DNA from: Ferruginibacter sp. | GTDB lineage: Bacteria; Bacteroidota; Bacteroidia; Chitinophagales; Chitinophagaceae | DNA length: 38,127 nt | Direction: 5' to 3' | NCBI GenBank assembly: GCA_014379905.1 | Contig: JACMKX010000002.1 | Coordinates: 1-38,127 of the forward strand | Shown here: piece by piece, positions 25,417-34,044 of the stretch | Layout: the number at the start of each line of letters is the position of its first letter | Numbering within the stretch: the first letter of the stretch is position 1 | Notes under the pieces: generated by a model | Databases searched by the model: none | Told to the model about the DNA's origin: nothing | The model's input: the letters and a program-made list of their open reading frames with translations, nothing else | Position numbers and translations under genes: made by a program

Positions 25417-27051
25417 ATGAACAATATTTTAAAAAAATTAATCGTAATGGCTGTGTTTGCAGCCTTTTTAATAACAGGCAACGCCCAGGTGCCTGTTGCA
25501 GTTTCAATACCCTTCAGTAGTGAACAACCCAATCAACAACCCGATTCCAATTACCTGTACTGGAAAGAAAAAAGTGAAGATTATCATTTAAGCAATAATC
25601 TTTTTGGCGAGGCAGAATGTTTACAACAAATGGGTCAGCTTTTATACCAGCTGGGAAATTATTCCGGGGCAATAGAAAAATTACTGGCCGCACATAAAAT
25701 TTATGCTGCTTTAAATAACAAAGAAGCGCAGGCAAAAAACGGAAATATTTTAGGAACCGTTTATTATTACAATCAACAGGCACCTAAAGCGCTGGAACAA
25801 TTCAGGGAAGCGTTGGCTATTTTCTCTTCTACAAAAAATCATACCGGGCTTGCCAATACTTATGGTGCCATCGGGCACCTGTACGAAAAAAATAAGTTGT
25901 TCGATAGTGCCTTTCATTTTCAGCAGGTGGCACTTAACCATGCATTGCTGGGAAAAGATTTAAACAGCCAGGCAAAAATATATGAGCACATAGGAAGTAT
26001 ACTGGAAGACCAGGCCCGCTTTGATTCTGCCCGGTATTATTTTGAGCAGTCGCTTACCTTATATAAACAAACCGGTAATTTAATAAGCCGTATAGAAGTG
26101 ATCAATAACCTGGGAGACGTTTACCAAAAAAGCGGCGACTATGTAAAAGGGCTCGCCTTTGCAAGAGAAGCCATGCAACTTGCCCTGGAAAACAAAGCCA
26201 TTTACCAGTTGCAAACGGCTTACCGGGACATGGGGCAGAATTTCGCATTCATGAAACGCCATGATAGCGCCTATATCTATCTTGAAAAAAGCCGCAGCCT
26301 TGTTCAACAGATATATACCATGGAAAGCAGCCGGCAGATAGCTTTGCAGGAAACCATTTATGGAACAGAAAAACAACACAGGGAAATTGAACGCCTTAAT
26401 GCGGGCAAAAAGATAAACAGGGTGCTTATTGTTTTGGGCAGCATATTAATCGTTTTGCTCTGCCTTTTAGGAGCCGTTACCATCAGCCGGCAACGCCTTA
26501 AAATTAGAAATCAAAAATCCATCAATGAGCGCAATGATGAGATCTACCATACCCAAAAAGGCCTGATGGAATCGGAATTAAAAAGACAGCAGTTGCAGGA
26601 AGAAAACCTGCAGCAGCAACTCGACCTTAAAAGCACCGAATTGTCATCCCATATTCTTCACCTTATACAAAAAAACCAGGTGATGGAAGATATAAAGCAG
26701 GGATTAAGCGAAATTATCAACGATGATAAACGCGATCAAAAAAAACAGGTTAGGCAGTTATTACAAAAAATCAATTTTAGTTTTTCGCAGGATAGTTACT
26801 GGGATGAGTTTCGCCTCATATTTGACCAGGTACATCCATCCTTTTTTACCAATTTAACGCAGCAGTATAGCAGCCTTGGCGCAGCAGACCTGCGCTTGCT
26901 TTCTCTTATTAAAATGAATCTTACCTCTGCCGATATGGCCACCCTGCTTGCTATAACCCCCGATAGTTTGAGGGTAAACCGGTACAGGATAAAGAAAAAA
27001 CTACAGCTGGCCCAGGGCGAATCGCTCAGTACTTTTATCCAGGCCATTTAG
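25417..27051 (+). CDS. Membrane-bound TPR regulator with C-terminal HTH
   Basis: 544 residues from the ATG at 25417, which gives a clean signal peptide (MNNILKKLIVMAVFAAFLIT, cleavage near GNAQ); an ATG nine codons upstream is possible. About six TPR units fill residues 50-320 (for example YSGAIEKLLAAHKIYAALNN and YFEQSLTLYKQTGNLISRIE). A membrane helix lies at about 334-355, then a coiled coil (about 370-430). A LuxR-like helix-turn-helix is near 490-540 (LRLLSLIKMNLTSADMATLL, then RYRIKKKLQL). The design places TPRs outside and the DNA-binding end in the cytoplasm. The gene stands between the two phosphorus-linked TonB loci and may control one of them (inference). Confidence 0.82.
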   Translation: MNNILKKLIVMAVFAAFLITGNAQVPVAVSIPFSSEQPNQQPDSNYLYWKEKSEDYHLSNNLFGEAECLQQMGQLLYQLGNYSGAIEKLLAAHKIYAALNNKEAQAKNGNILGTVYYYNQQAPKALEQFREALAIFSSTKNHTGLANTYGAIGHLYEKNKLFDSAFHFQQVALNHALLGKDLNSQAKIYEHIGSILEDQARFDSARYYFEQSLTLYKQTGNLISRIEVINNLGDVYQKSGDYVKGLAFAREAMQLALENKAIYQLQTAYRDMGQNFAFMKRHDSAYIYLEKSRSLVQQIYTMESSRQIALQETIYGTEKQHREIERLNAGKKINRVLIVLGSILIVLLCLLGAVTISRQRLKIRNQKSINERNDEIYHTQKGLMESELKRQQLQEENLQQQLDLKSTELSSHILHLIQKNQVMEDIKQGLSEIINDDKRDQKKQVRQLLQKINFSFSQDSYWDEFRLIFDQVHPSFFTNLTQQYSSLGAADLRLLSLIKMNLTSADMATLLAITPDSLRVNRYRIKKKLQLAQGESLSTFIQAI

Positions 27052-27082
27052 TACTGCACTAAAATAGGTCATCTGTGTTTCG

Positions 27083-27100
27083 GTAATAATTTGTTAACAG
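27083..27100 (+). promoter_or_regulatory. Pho-box-like pair D upstream of TonB receptor 2
   Basis: GTAATAA (27083-27089) and TTAACAG (27094-27100) are 11 bp apart and include GGTAATAATT (27082-27091), identical to sites A and C. The pair is about 170 bp upstream of the ATG at 27269, so the promoter it would serve is not placed with confidence. CAGTTTTG at 27243-27250 is one -7-like candidate. Confidence 0.5.
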
Positions 27101-27268
27101 CCATTTTATTAAAAAACATAGCCCTGGTTTTCAATACATTAAATGCTTTTTAAGGCGCTATGCTGCCTTGTCATCTACGCGTTGTTACGGCGTGCTTCCA
27201 TTTTGTATACGGCCAAATAACAGGAATCTGCCTTAAACCCGGCAGTTTTGTTTCAAGAAAAAATTTAT

Positions 27269-30001
27269 ATGAAAAAAATTATTTGCATCCTCGTTATTGT
27301 CTGCATTGGGAATATATACGTTGCACAAAGCCAGGGTAAAACCGGGCTTGTGCAGGGAATAGTTACAGATGCCGGCAACCAGGGAAAATTATCGGGCGCA
27401 CAAATTAGCGTGGCGGGAGGATCTGTAAAAACCGTAGCAGATCTTAACGGAGCTTTTAAAATGTACCTGCCTGCCGGAAGGCAGCAACTGTATGTGAATT
27501 ACCTTGGGTACAACGACACTACTGTTATTGTACAGGTACAGGCCGGTGCAGTAACCACTATACCTGTTACCCTTTCGAGTAACTATGCACAGCTTAGTAA
27601 TGTATTGGTAAGCGGTTATACCCAGGGGCAGGCCAAAGCATTGAACCAGCAAAAAAATGCTGATAATATTGTAAATGTAATTTCCGCCGACCAGATCGGC
27701 CGCTTCCCCGATCCCAATGCAGCAGAAGCTTTGCAACGGGTACCTGGAGTTAACATTGAAAGAGACCAGGGCGAAGGGAGGTATGTGCTGATCCGTGGCC
27801 TCTCGCCACAGTTTACCAGCATTAATGTAAACGGCGAACAAATACCTTCACCTGAAGCAGATGTAAGGTACGTGGCACTGGATGCCATACCCAGCGACCA
27901 GCTTGCTTCCATTGAAGTAAATAAAAGTTTAACACCAGACATGGATGGAGATGCCGTTGGCGGAACAGTTAACCTGGTAACCCGTACGGCGCAAAGTAAA
28001 TTGGGCAGGTTGAGCGGATCAATCGTTGGCGGTTACAACGACCTGATGCAAAAAGGAAACCTGCAGGGACAATTACAGGGAGAGAAGAAATTTGGCAAAA
28101 GAGAACAACTGGGCATATTGATCAATGCAAGCTATTATCACAACGCACTAGGCAGCGATAACTGGGAAAGAGCCCCGCAGGACAATGAAGCCGAGCTGAG
28201 GGATTATGAACTCATTCGCACCAGGCTGGGGCTGAGTACAGCCATAGACTATACTTTTAATAAACGCCACAGCATATATTTTAAAACCTTGTACAGCAGG
28301 TTTACCGACAGGGAATGGCGCCGCCGTTATGTATTTATACCAGAAGATGAAGAGATAGAAAAACTAACCAAAGACCGCTTTGAATCACAGTCAATCATGA
28401 GTTATAACCTGGGAGCCAAACATAATTTCAACAACTTCTTTTTAAATTATGAAGCGCAGTATGCGGATGGCCGGCAAAAAACACCCTACGATCATGAGAT
28501 CGGTTTTATTGCTTCCCTTCCGTCGGAACTGGGTTTCCCCAACCGTTCCTATCCCGTTATAAATGCACCGGATTTTAACAACAACAGCCTTTATGAATTT
28601 AACGAAGCCTCCTATGGAAAAACATTGGCAAAAGACAGGAATTTTACGGGCAAGTTTGAAGTAGGCAAACCGTATAAAACCAGCAATGGCAGCGGCCTTA
28701 TAAAATTGGGTGCCAAAGCCAGGTTCAAGAAAAAAAGCTATGTAATAACCAACGATGTGTTCGAAAGCAATGGCGGTGTGCCCAATCTTTCAGCCTTTGA
28801 ACAATCGCCGGTAAAAGATAAATTTTTGGGCGGCCGTTTTAACCTGGGCAATCCTTTATCAACCGGTGCTTTTAACCGCTACTTTAATGCCAACCCCGGT
28901 TTATTTGAACTGGATGTAGAAGGCAAAGCTATTGACGAGGCCCTGGAATCTTTTGAAGCAAACGAAGATGTATATGCAGGCTTTGCCATGGTAAAACATG
29001 ATTTTAAAAAACTTATGTTATTGGGTGGCGTGCGTTATGAAAAAACTGATGTATCGTATCAGTCAAAAGATGTGCTGATAGATGCAGCCGGTGATCTTTC
29101 AGCCATTTTACCTGTAAGCGGAAAATCATCTTACGATTTTATTTTACCACAGGCGCAAATGCGGTATGCGGTTTCAAAACATACCAATATAAGAGCAGCG
29201 CTCACCTGGTCGTATGCAAGGCCTAATTTTAGTGAGATCATTCCCAGCCAGGAAATAAATGCAGAAGACAATATTGCCACCATTGGCAATGCAAATTTAA
29301 AACCTACCCGTTCTGTAAATATTGACCTGATGGCCGAACATTTTTTTGGCAACGTGGGCATTGCATCTGTGGGCGTTTTTCATAAAGACCTGCAGGATTT
29401 TATTTACCGCAAAGTAATGTTTGGCGTGCCTTACCCTTTAACCGGCACACCGATTTATCCTTCTATTGATGTAATACAGGCACAAAACGGAAACGATGCC
29501 AACCTTACCGGTGTGGAAGTAGCTTTTCAGCGCAAACTCAATTTTTTACCAGGCTTTCTTAAAAACTTCAGCCTGTATAGCAACTATACTTACACGCACT
29601 CCCGTGCCAATATACAAAGCCGCCTTGCAGACGGAAGCCAGCCCGAGGCCAAAGAAAAACTACGGCTACCGGGGCAAGCCATGCATGTAGGTAACCTGGC
29701 ACTTGCCTTTGAGTCTAAAAAACTGGTAGTGCGCCTGGCGGCAAATTTTAACGGCAGTTATTTAAGCGAAGTAGGCCCTTCTACCGAAGAAGACCTGTAT
29801 GTAAACAGCCGCATGCAGCTCGATATTAATGGCAGTTATGCCATTAATCAAAAATTCAGGCTTTTTGCAGAGTTTTTAAATATCAATAACCAGCCTTTTG
29901 AAGCCTATATGGGCAATAAAGATGTAGTAGTGCAAAGAGAATATTATTCCTTTTGGGGAAGGCTGGGTTTAAAGTTTGATTTAAAACAAACCAACAAATA
30001 A
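27269..30001 (+). CDS. TonB-dependent receptor 2 (phytase locus)
   Basis: 910 residues from the ATG at 27269; the TTG seven codons upstream is rejected. A signal peptide (ends near VAQSQ), a carboxypeptidase-regulatory-like domain (about 30-105), a plug (about 125-245) and a barrel ending GLKFDLKQTNK are visible. The plug reads IGRFPDPNAAEALQRVPGV, ERDQGEGRYVLIRGL, SLTPDMDGDAVGGTVNLVT, the pattern of the TIGR01782 receptor class. It is the first gene of an operon with a lipoprotein (39 bp later) and a beta-propeller phytase. TonB receptors are often encoded beside such phytases. It probably imports inositol phosphates or another phytase-related phosphorus substrate. Confidence 0.9.
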   Translation: MKKIICILVIVCIGNIYVAQSQGKTGLVQGIVTDAGNQGKLSGAQISVAGGSVKTVADLNGAFKMYLPAGRQQLYVNYLGYNDTTVIVQVQAGAVTTIPVTLSSNYAQLSNVLVSGYTQGQAKALNQQKNADNIVNVISADQIGRFPDPNAAEALQRVPGVNIERDQGEGRYVLIRGLSPQFTSINVNGEQIPSPEADVRYVALDAIPSDQLASIEVNKSLTPDMDGDAVGGTVNLVTRTAQSKLGRLSGSIVGGYNDLMQKGNLQGQLQGEKKFGKREQLGILINASYYHNALGSDNWERAPQDNEAELRDYELIRTRLGLSTAIDYTFNKRHSIYFKTLYSRFTDREWRRRYVFIPEDEEIEKLTKDRFESQSIMSYNLGAKHNFNNFFLNYEAQYADGRQKTPYDHEIGFIASLPSELGFPNRSYPVINAPDFNNNSLYEFNEASYGKTLAKDRNFTGKFEVGKPYKTSNGSGLIKLGAKARFKKKSYVITNDVFESNGGVPNLSAFEQSPVKDKFLGGRFNLGNPLSTGAFNRYFNANPGLFELDVEGKAIDEALESFEANEDVYAGFAMVKHDFKKLMLLGGVRYEKTDVSYQSKDVLIDAAGDLSAILPVSGKSSYDFILPQAQMRYAVSKHTNIRAALTWSYARPNFSEIIPSQEINAEDNIATIGNANLKPTRSVNIDLMAEHFFGNVGIASVGVFHKDLQDFIYRKVMFGVPYPLTGTPIYPSIDVIQAQNGNDANLTGVEVAFQRKLNFLPGFLKNFSLYSNYTYTHSRANIQSRLADGSQPEAKEKLRLPGQAMHVGNLALAFESKKLVVRLAANFNGSYLSEVGPSTEEDLYVNSRMQLDINGSYAINQKFRLFAEFLNINNQPFEAYMGNKDVVVQREYYSFWGRLGLKFDLKQTNK

Positions 30002-30040
30002 ATATCCATCCTGCTTTGGTTAGCAGATAAAATAACATGT

Positions 30041-31072
30041 ATGTATAAAAAATTATTAACGCTTATAATTACAGCCTCGCTGTTAACAGGTTGCGATAAA
30101 GAAAATGACGACCTCGTTGAACCTTATGCTTCGGATAGATTTCCACAGGTAATTAAATTGGATGATGAAGGCGATGGAGGCCTGGAAGATGAAGCCGGAT
30201 TTAGTTGTGTGATAACCTTAAACGACCGCAAAGACCCTACCGGCCAGGAGTTGGGTGGAACCGTGATACCACTCCCGGAAGATGCCATTGTTTCTTTTGA
30301 AATAAAAGACCTGGAGGGGTTTAGTAACCTGGCTGATTACATAACCGGCGCTACAGCATTTTATGAAATAGACGATTGCACTACTTCGCAGGATGTGAAT
30401 ATAGATCTTAACGTTAGCCTCAACCTGGCAACCGGTAAAGGCAGTGTACGCTTTCCTAAAAATGTAAAAGAAATAGAACTGGTATTCGAAACCAACGATG
30501 CATTTTTTGATGACAATGTATTGAATACCGAAGAGCGCAGTGTTAGCATAGAACTTACCGGTGTAACAGCCCCCGCCGCTTCCAATGTTGTGATTAATAA
30601 TGCCAGCTCCTTTAAATACGAGGTACAGGATGATGAGGGCATACATGGCGACTGGGAACTGGATGCTTCCAATGCAGCACAGTTTGCCATTTTTAAACAA
30701 TTATTTGGTTTCATTAATAGCGACATTGCCAGCCTGGATGCAGCAGATGTAGATAAAATTGAAATTAGTTTTGAATACGATGAGATAAACATTAAAGTGG
30801 CACTGGTGGAAACAGAAAGCGTTACGGAGTGTGGGGTAACAGAAATAGTGAACAAGGAAATTGAAATAGAAACAAGCCTGGAAGAGCTTGGTATATTAAG
30901 CGCAGATGGCGATGTGGAATTTGTGGGCGAAATTGAACAAAGCAATGGCTCCTTAAAAGAATTTGTGTACAAGGGCAGTTTTGCCATTAGCGGCAGTTTA
31001 CTCACGCTAACCCTGCAGGGCGAATATGATGATGAAGAAACGGATGAATTAATTTTATTACTCCAAAAATAA
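30041..31072 (+). CDS. Acidic lipoprotein of unknown function in the phytase operon
   Basis: 343 residues with lipobox LLTGC at the N-terminus. The mature protein is strongly acidic, with many Asp/Glu clusters (LDDEGDGGLEDEAG, then DDEETDELILLLQK at the end). It is probably beta-rich, with segments like GSVRFPKNVKEIELVFETND that suggest an immunoglobulin-like or Calx-beta-like domain. No family name can be given. It lies between the TonB receptor and the phytase, and 12 bp before the phytase ATG. A surface substrate-binding or calcium-binding accessory role is possible (beta-propeller phytases need calcium), but that is inference. Confidence 0.72.
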   Translation: MYKKLLTLIITASLLTGCDKENDDLVEPYASDRFPQVIKLDDEGDGGLEDEAGFSCVITLNDRKDPTGQELGGTVIPLPEDAIVSFEIKDLEGFSNLADYITGATAFYEIDDCTTSQDVNIDLNVSLNLATGKGSVRFPKNVKEIELVFETNDAFFDDNVLNTEERSVSIELTGVTAPAASNVVINNASSFKYEVQDDEGIHGDWELDASNAAQFAIFKQLFGFINSDIASLDAADVDKIEISFEYDEINIKVALVETESVTECGVTEIVNKEIEIETSLEELGILSADGDVEFVGEIEQSNGSLKEFVYKGSFAISGSLLTLTLQGEYDDEETDELILLLQK

Positions 31073-31084
31073 AACAAGCTATTG

Positions 31085-32176
31085 ATGCATTCTATTGTAA
31101 AATATTTATTTATACTTTCTTTGTTTGGCAGCACTCAATTATCCTGCAGCAATACTGCAGAGAATAATATGCAGCAGCTAGCCGCTAAGCCGGTTGTTGT
31201 ACAACCAGTGATTGTAACAGACACCCTGCCTCATGATACTGATGATGCTGCTATATGGATAAACCCGGCAGATGCCAGCCAAAGCCTGGTAATAGGCACC
31301 GATAAAAACCAGGATGGCGGCCTGTATGTTTTTAACCTGGCCGGAAAAGTTGATACTGCAAGGTCGGTAACGGGCTTGCAACGCCCCAATAATGTTGATG
31401 TAGAATACGGGCTTTTGCTGGGCGGTAAGCGCATAGATATAGTAGTGGCCACCGAGCGGCTCACCAGTAAACTCAGGATATACAGCCTGCCGGATATGCT
31501 GCCAATTGACAATGGAGGTATACCTGTTTTTGAGGGAGAAACAACACCGGGCTACCGCGACCCTATGGGTATTGCCCTGTATAAAAACAGCGAAGGCGAT
31601 ATTTATGCCATTGTGGGACGGAAAACGGGGCCAGCTAACGGTACCTATTTATGGCAATATTTGTTGAGCGATGATGGCAAGGGCAAACTCACCGCAAAGC
31701 CCGTTAGAAAATTCGGGCAATACAGCGGCACGCTCGAAATAGAAGCCATTGCTGTAGATGACCGGCTGGGGTATATTTATTATGCTGACGAAGGCACGGG
31801 GGTAAGAAAATATTATGCAGATCCTGCCAGGGGCAATGAAGAACTGGCATTGTTTGCTACCAAAGGTTTTGCCGAAGATCATGAAGGTATTTCTATTTAT
31901 AACAGTTCGGATAGTACCGGTTTTATTTTAGTGTCTGACCAGCTCGCTAACCAGTTCCAGGTATTTAAGAGAGAAGGCAACGCCGGTAACCCTCACCAGC
32001 ACTCACTGGTTAAGGTAGTAAAGGTAGCCGCGATGCACAGCGATGGCAGTGAAATAGTAGCCATACCACTCAATGCTGCTTTTAAAAAAGGGTTGTTCGT
32101 GGTGATGAATGATGAAAAGAATTTTCATTTCTATACACCCGAGGCTGTTTTGGGCGACAGCTTATTAAACAAGTGA
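31085..32176 (+). CDS. Beta-propeller phytase lipoprotein
   Basis: 363 residues from the ATG at 31085 (a TTG one codon earlier is ignored). The lipobox ends at Cys21, so the enzyme is membrane-anchored outside the cytoplasm. Calcium- and phosphate-binding motifs of the BPP family (PF02333) are present: DDAAIWINP (53-61), GLYVF (79-83), EIEA (218-221), YYADEG (232-237), DHEGI (265-269), SDGSE (319-323) and VMNDE (340-344). It hydrolyses phytate (inositol hexakisphosphate), releasing phosphate in a calcium-dependent way. It is the last gene of the TonB receptor 2 operon. The released phosphate could enter through PiT at 16340-17485. Confidence 0.93.
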   Translation: MHSIVKYLFILSLFGSTQLSCSNTAENNMQQLAAKPVVVQPVIVTDTLPHDTDDAAIWINPADASQSLVIGTDKNQDGGLYVFNLAGKVDTARSVTGLQRPNNVDVEYGLLLGGKRIDIVVATERLTSKLRIYSLPDMLPIDNGGIPVFEGETTPGYRDPMGIALYKNSEGDIYAIVGRKTGPANGTYLWQYLLSDDGKGKLTAKPVRKFGQYSGTLEIEAIAVDDRLGYIYYADEGTGVRKYYADPARGNEELALFATKGFAEDHEGISIYNSSDSTGFILVSDQLANQFQVFKREGNAGNPHQHSLVKVVKVAAMHSDGSEIVAIPLNAAFKKGLFVVMNDEKNFHFYTPEAVLGDSLLNK

Positions 32177-32269
32177 TCATAAACATTATTTATTAAGGCC
32201 TGTTACCCCAAAGCCTGTTATCAAATAGCTATTCTTTTTTGGAGGACTTATTTTGTATTTTTTGGTGGG

Positions 32270-32277
32270 TAGTTTTG
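32270..32277 (+). promoter_or_regulatory. -7 promoter element
   Basis: TAGTTTTG matches the Bacteroidota TAnnTTTG consensus exactly, 5 bp before the ATG at 32283. TTTTG at 32251-32255 could serve as -33 but is closer than usual (14 bp). The transcript would be leaderless or nearly so. Confidence 0.45.
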
Positions 32278-32282
32278 CGGCC

Positions 32283-32468
32283 ATGAAAAAGAAAAAGTCA
32301 CTCTCCGTTAAGGCAATTGTAGATAGACATTTAAGCGATAAGCATGATATCATTAAGGAAGAGGATATGAAGAATATGAAACTTGGGGTAGAGGAGGAAA
32401 TGGTAATTGAAAAGGAGAAAAGCAAAACACCCGCGAATAAGCATAGAAAGATATTGAGGCCTGTGTAG
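32283..32468 (+). CDS. Small charged hypothetical protein
   Basis: 61 residues, rich in Lys and Glu, with no membrane segment: MKKKKSLSVKAIVDRHLSDK followed by HDIIKEEDMKNM. Small proteins of this kind (KAIVDRHLSDKHDIIxxED) occur in Bacteroidota without a known role. A perfect -7 element sits just upstream. The C-terminus may be altered, since a remnant frame overlaps its end. Confidence 0.5.
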   Translation: MKKKKSLSVKAIVDRHLSDKHDIIKEEDMKNMKLGVEEEMVIEKEKSKTPANKHRKILRPV

Positions 32469-32665
32469 AAAAATTGGGTTATAAACGTTGTGCCCGGCGG
32501 GGTATTCGCCATGAAGCTTTATCAACGACGGAATTTTTCTATAACTATGGTCCGGCGGGTATAGCGTAGAAATTTTTATCTGTGATGACAATTTTCTGCG
32601 CAACCCCGATGTTCTCTTCCTGGCAAGTGTAGGCCGTGATGCGGATCAATTGATGCCTCCTGGTT
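32447..32665 (+). pseudogene. Frameshifted remnant of an unidentified gene
   Basis: One frame reads KDIEACVEKLGYKRCARRGI and ends STTEFFYNYGPAGIA before the TAG at 32567. Shifting by one base at the GGCGGGTAT stretch (near 32558) continues it as YSVEIFICDDNFLRNPDVL, FLASVGRDADQL. The joined text looks like one degraded coding sequence lacking its N-terminus. The family is not recognised. The second frame stays open to 32913 but loses coding character after about 32665. Confidence 0.38.
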
Positions 32666-32836
32666 CATTACGGATTATACCCGGCTTTATAAGCAATCAT
32701 CTTAATATGCAATATGCATATTATTTTAACTCCATACGGCTGATTCCCCGGTACAATAGGGCCAGATTTACCAGGCACAAGTGGCCCGCTTTGCGGAATA
32801 GTTGCCACATAAGGACAAAACCTGATGCTATAGCTA

Positions 32837-33451
32837 CTATTGCCGCACCTGACTTTTATATGTTTCAATTCCGATTACCTTATTATGGAGTTCAATGTCT
32901 GGAAGTTCTTTGAAGGGCTCTACTTCAAAACTAATTCCTTGTTTTGGGTAACAAAAACACCAGGCGCCATCGCCGCAGTTATATGAACCTTTTACTCTGC
33001 CAAAATATTTAAATATGGTTCTTTTCTTGCTTCGAATTGTCACCATCTTTGCACTCGCCGTTAATGGGTAGTTAACCACAATGTTAGTCAACAACAAACT
33101 GTCGCCCCTCTCACTATTGAATTTAAATTTAATAGCTTCCCTGTAAGTCATGCTGCAAGTACGTGTCATCCAAAAGCTGTCAACCGAACGAATCAATTTT
33201 TTAGTAGAGTCATAAAACCTGATTACTCCGTCTGCGATACCGTTTACGTAAAATGCGTCAAACTTATTATTGATTGTGTCTAGTTTGGCTATAACCTGAG
33301 TCGGAGTTTGTCCAAGAAAAATTGTATCAGCATTAATTACCAAACCTTGTCCGGCTAAAACAATTAACTCTTGTTTTGTTGTCTGTCCAAATAACAAAGC
33401 AGTCATCAAAGACATAATAACAGTAAGTTTAAAATTTCTTAGGGATTGCAT
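32837..33451 (-). CDS. Secreted hypothetical protein
   Basis: 204 residues with an N-terminal signal peptide (hydrophobic core LTVIMSLMTALLF, cleavage near GQT). The mature part contains VINADTIFLGQTPTQVIAKL and FGRVKGSYNCGDGAWCFCYP. Four closely spaced Cys suggest disulfides. No family is recognised. It is preceded by the HxlR gene on the same strand (64 bp), but with no sign of shared function. Confidence 0.62.
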   Translation of the reverse strand: MQSLRNFKLTVIMSLMTALLFGQTTKQELIVLAGQGLVINADTIFLGQTPTQVIAKLDTINNKFDAFYVNGIADGVIRFYDSTKKLIRSVDSFWMTRTCSMTYREAIKFKFNSERGDSLLLTNIVVNYPLTASAKMVTIRSKKRTIFKYFGRVKGSYNCGDGAWCFCYPKQGISFEVEPFKELPDIELHNKVIGIETYKSQVRQ

Positions 33452-33515
33452 AAATATTGCCTATAACTGGAGTTTGTGAAAAAACTCATGAGGTTGTCCC
33501 TCTTGCCACAGTGAA

Positions 33516-33932
33516 TTACGAGGGTTGCAAATTTTTGGTTGATTTTTTTCGTGCATGTAAGATGGCCCCTGTATTGTCATTTGCCCATATTACCAAATCG
33601 TTCAGTGCAGTCATCAGGCTTTTTCCAAGCCGGGTTATGCTATATTCTACCCTTGGTGGCACCTCAGGAAAATAAACCCGTTGCACAAAACCATCATGCT
33701 CCAGTTTACGCAGTGTTATGGTCAGCATCTTTTGAGAAATCCCTCCAATGACTTTTTTTAATTCACCAAAACGTAAAGGGCTTTGGTTACCTAGCTGCAG
33801 CACAATCAGCATCGACCATTTGTCTCCTACATAATCAAGCACATCCCTAACCGGGCAAATTTCCTGGTAAACGACTTTCTTTTTGTTGCTGCTTACAACT
33901 TTTTTTTTGGCGGCTAATGCTGGTGCCTGCAT
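33516..33932 (-). CDS. HxlR-family transcriptional regulator
   Basis: 138 residues. After a Lys-rich N-terminal tail the winged-helix HxlR domain is clear: CPVRDVLDYVGDKWSMLIVL with the conserved Cys26, LRFGELKKVIGGISQKMLT, and LRKLEHDGFVQRVYFPEVPP then VEYSITRLGKSL. Many HxlR proteins sense electrophiles or redox state through this Cys. It is divergent from the NAD(P)-binding reductase at 34045, a common pairing in which the regulator controls the reductase. The intergenic palindrome at 34006-34022 is a candidate operator. Confidence 0.9.
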   Translation of the reverse strand: MQAPALAAKKKVVSSNKKKVVYQEICPVRDVLDYVGDKWSMLIVLQLGNQSPLRFGELKKVIGGISQKMLTITLRKLEHDGFVQRVYFPEVPPRVEYSITRLGKSLMTALNDLVIWANDNTGAILHARKKSTKNLQPS

Positions 33933-34005
33933 AATGGTTTCGTTTTAGTAACTGTGTATCTGGTCGGTGCCTTATTTGTATTTCAAAACTAACTTATTTA
34001 CTTTG

Positions 34006-34022
34006 AGTATCAAAAAGATACT
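34006..34022. promoter_or_regulatory. Candidate HxlR operator
   Basis: AGTATC-AAAAA-GATACT is a perfect 6-bp inverted repeat 22 bp upstream of the reductase ATG, in the divergent HxlR-reductase gap. It resembles the AGTA/TACT-type palindromes bound by HxlR/YodB proteins, though with arm order and spacing of its own. Confidence 0.5.
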
Positions 34023-34044
34023 ATAACAAATAAAATAAGACAAA

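Noticed and set aside
30361..31134. Minus-strand frame of 257 codons
   Set aside because: It is a Ser/Thr-rich mirror of the acidic lipoprotein gene, without family features and overlapping the phytase start.
32205..32222. GTAACAG and TTAATAA on the minus strand as a Pho-like box
   Set aside because: The spacing is 10 bp rather than 11, and no suitable gene follows.
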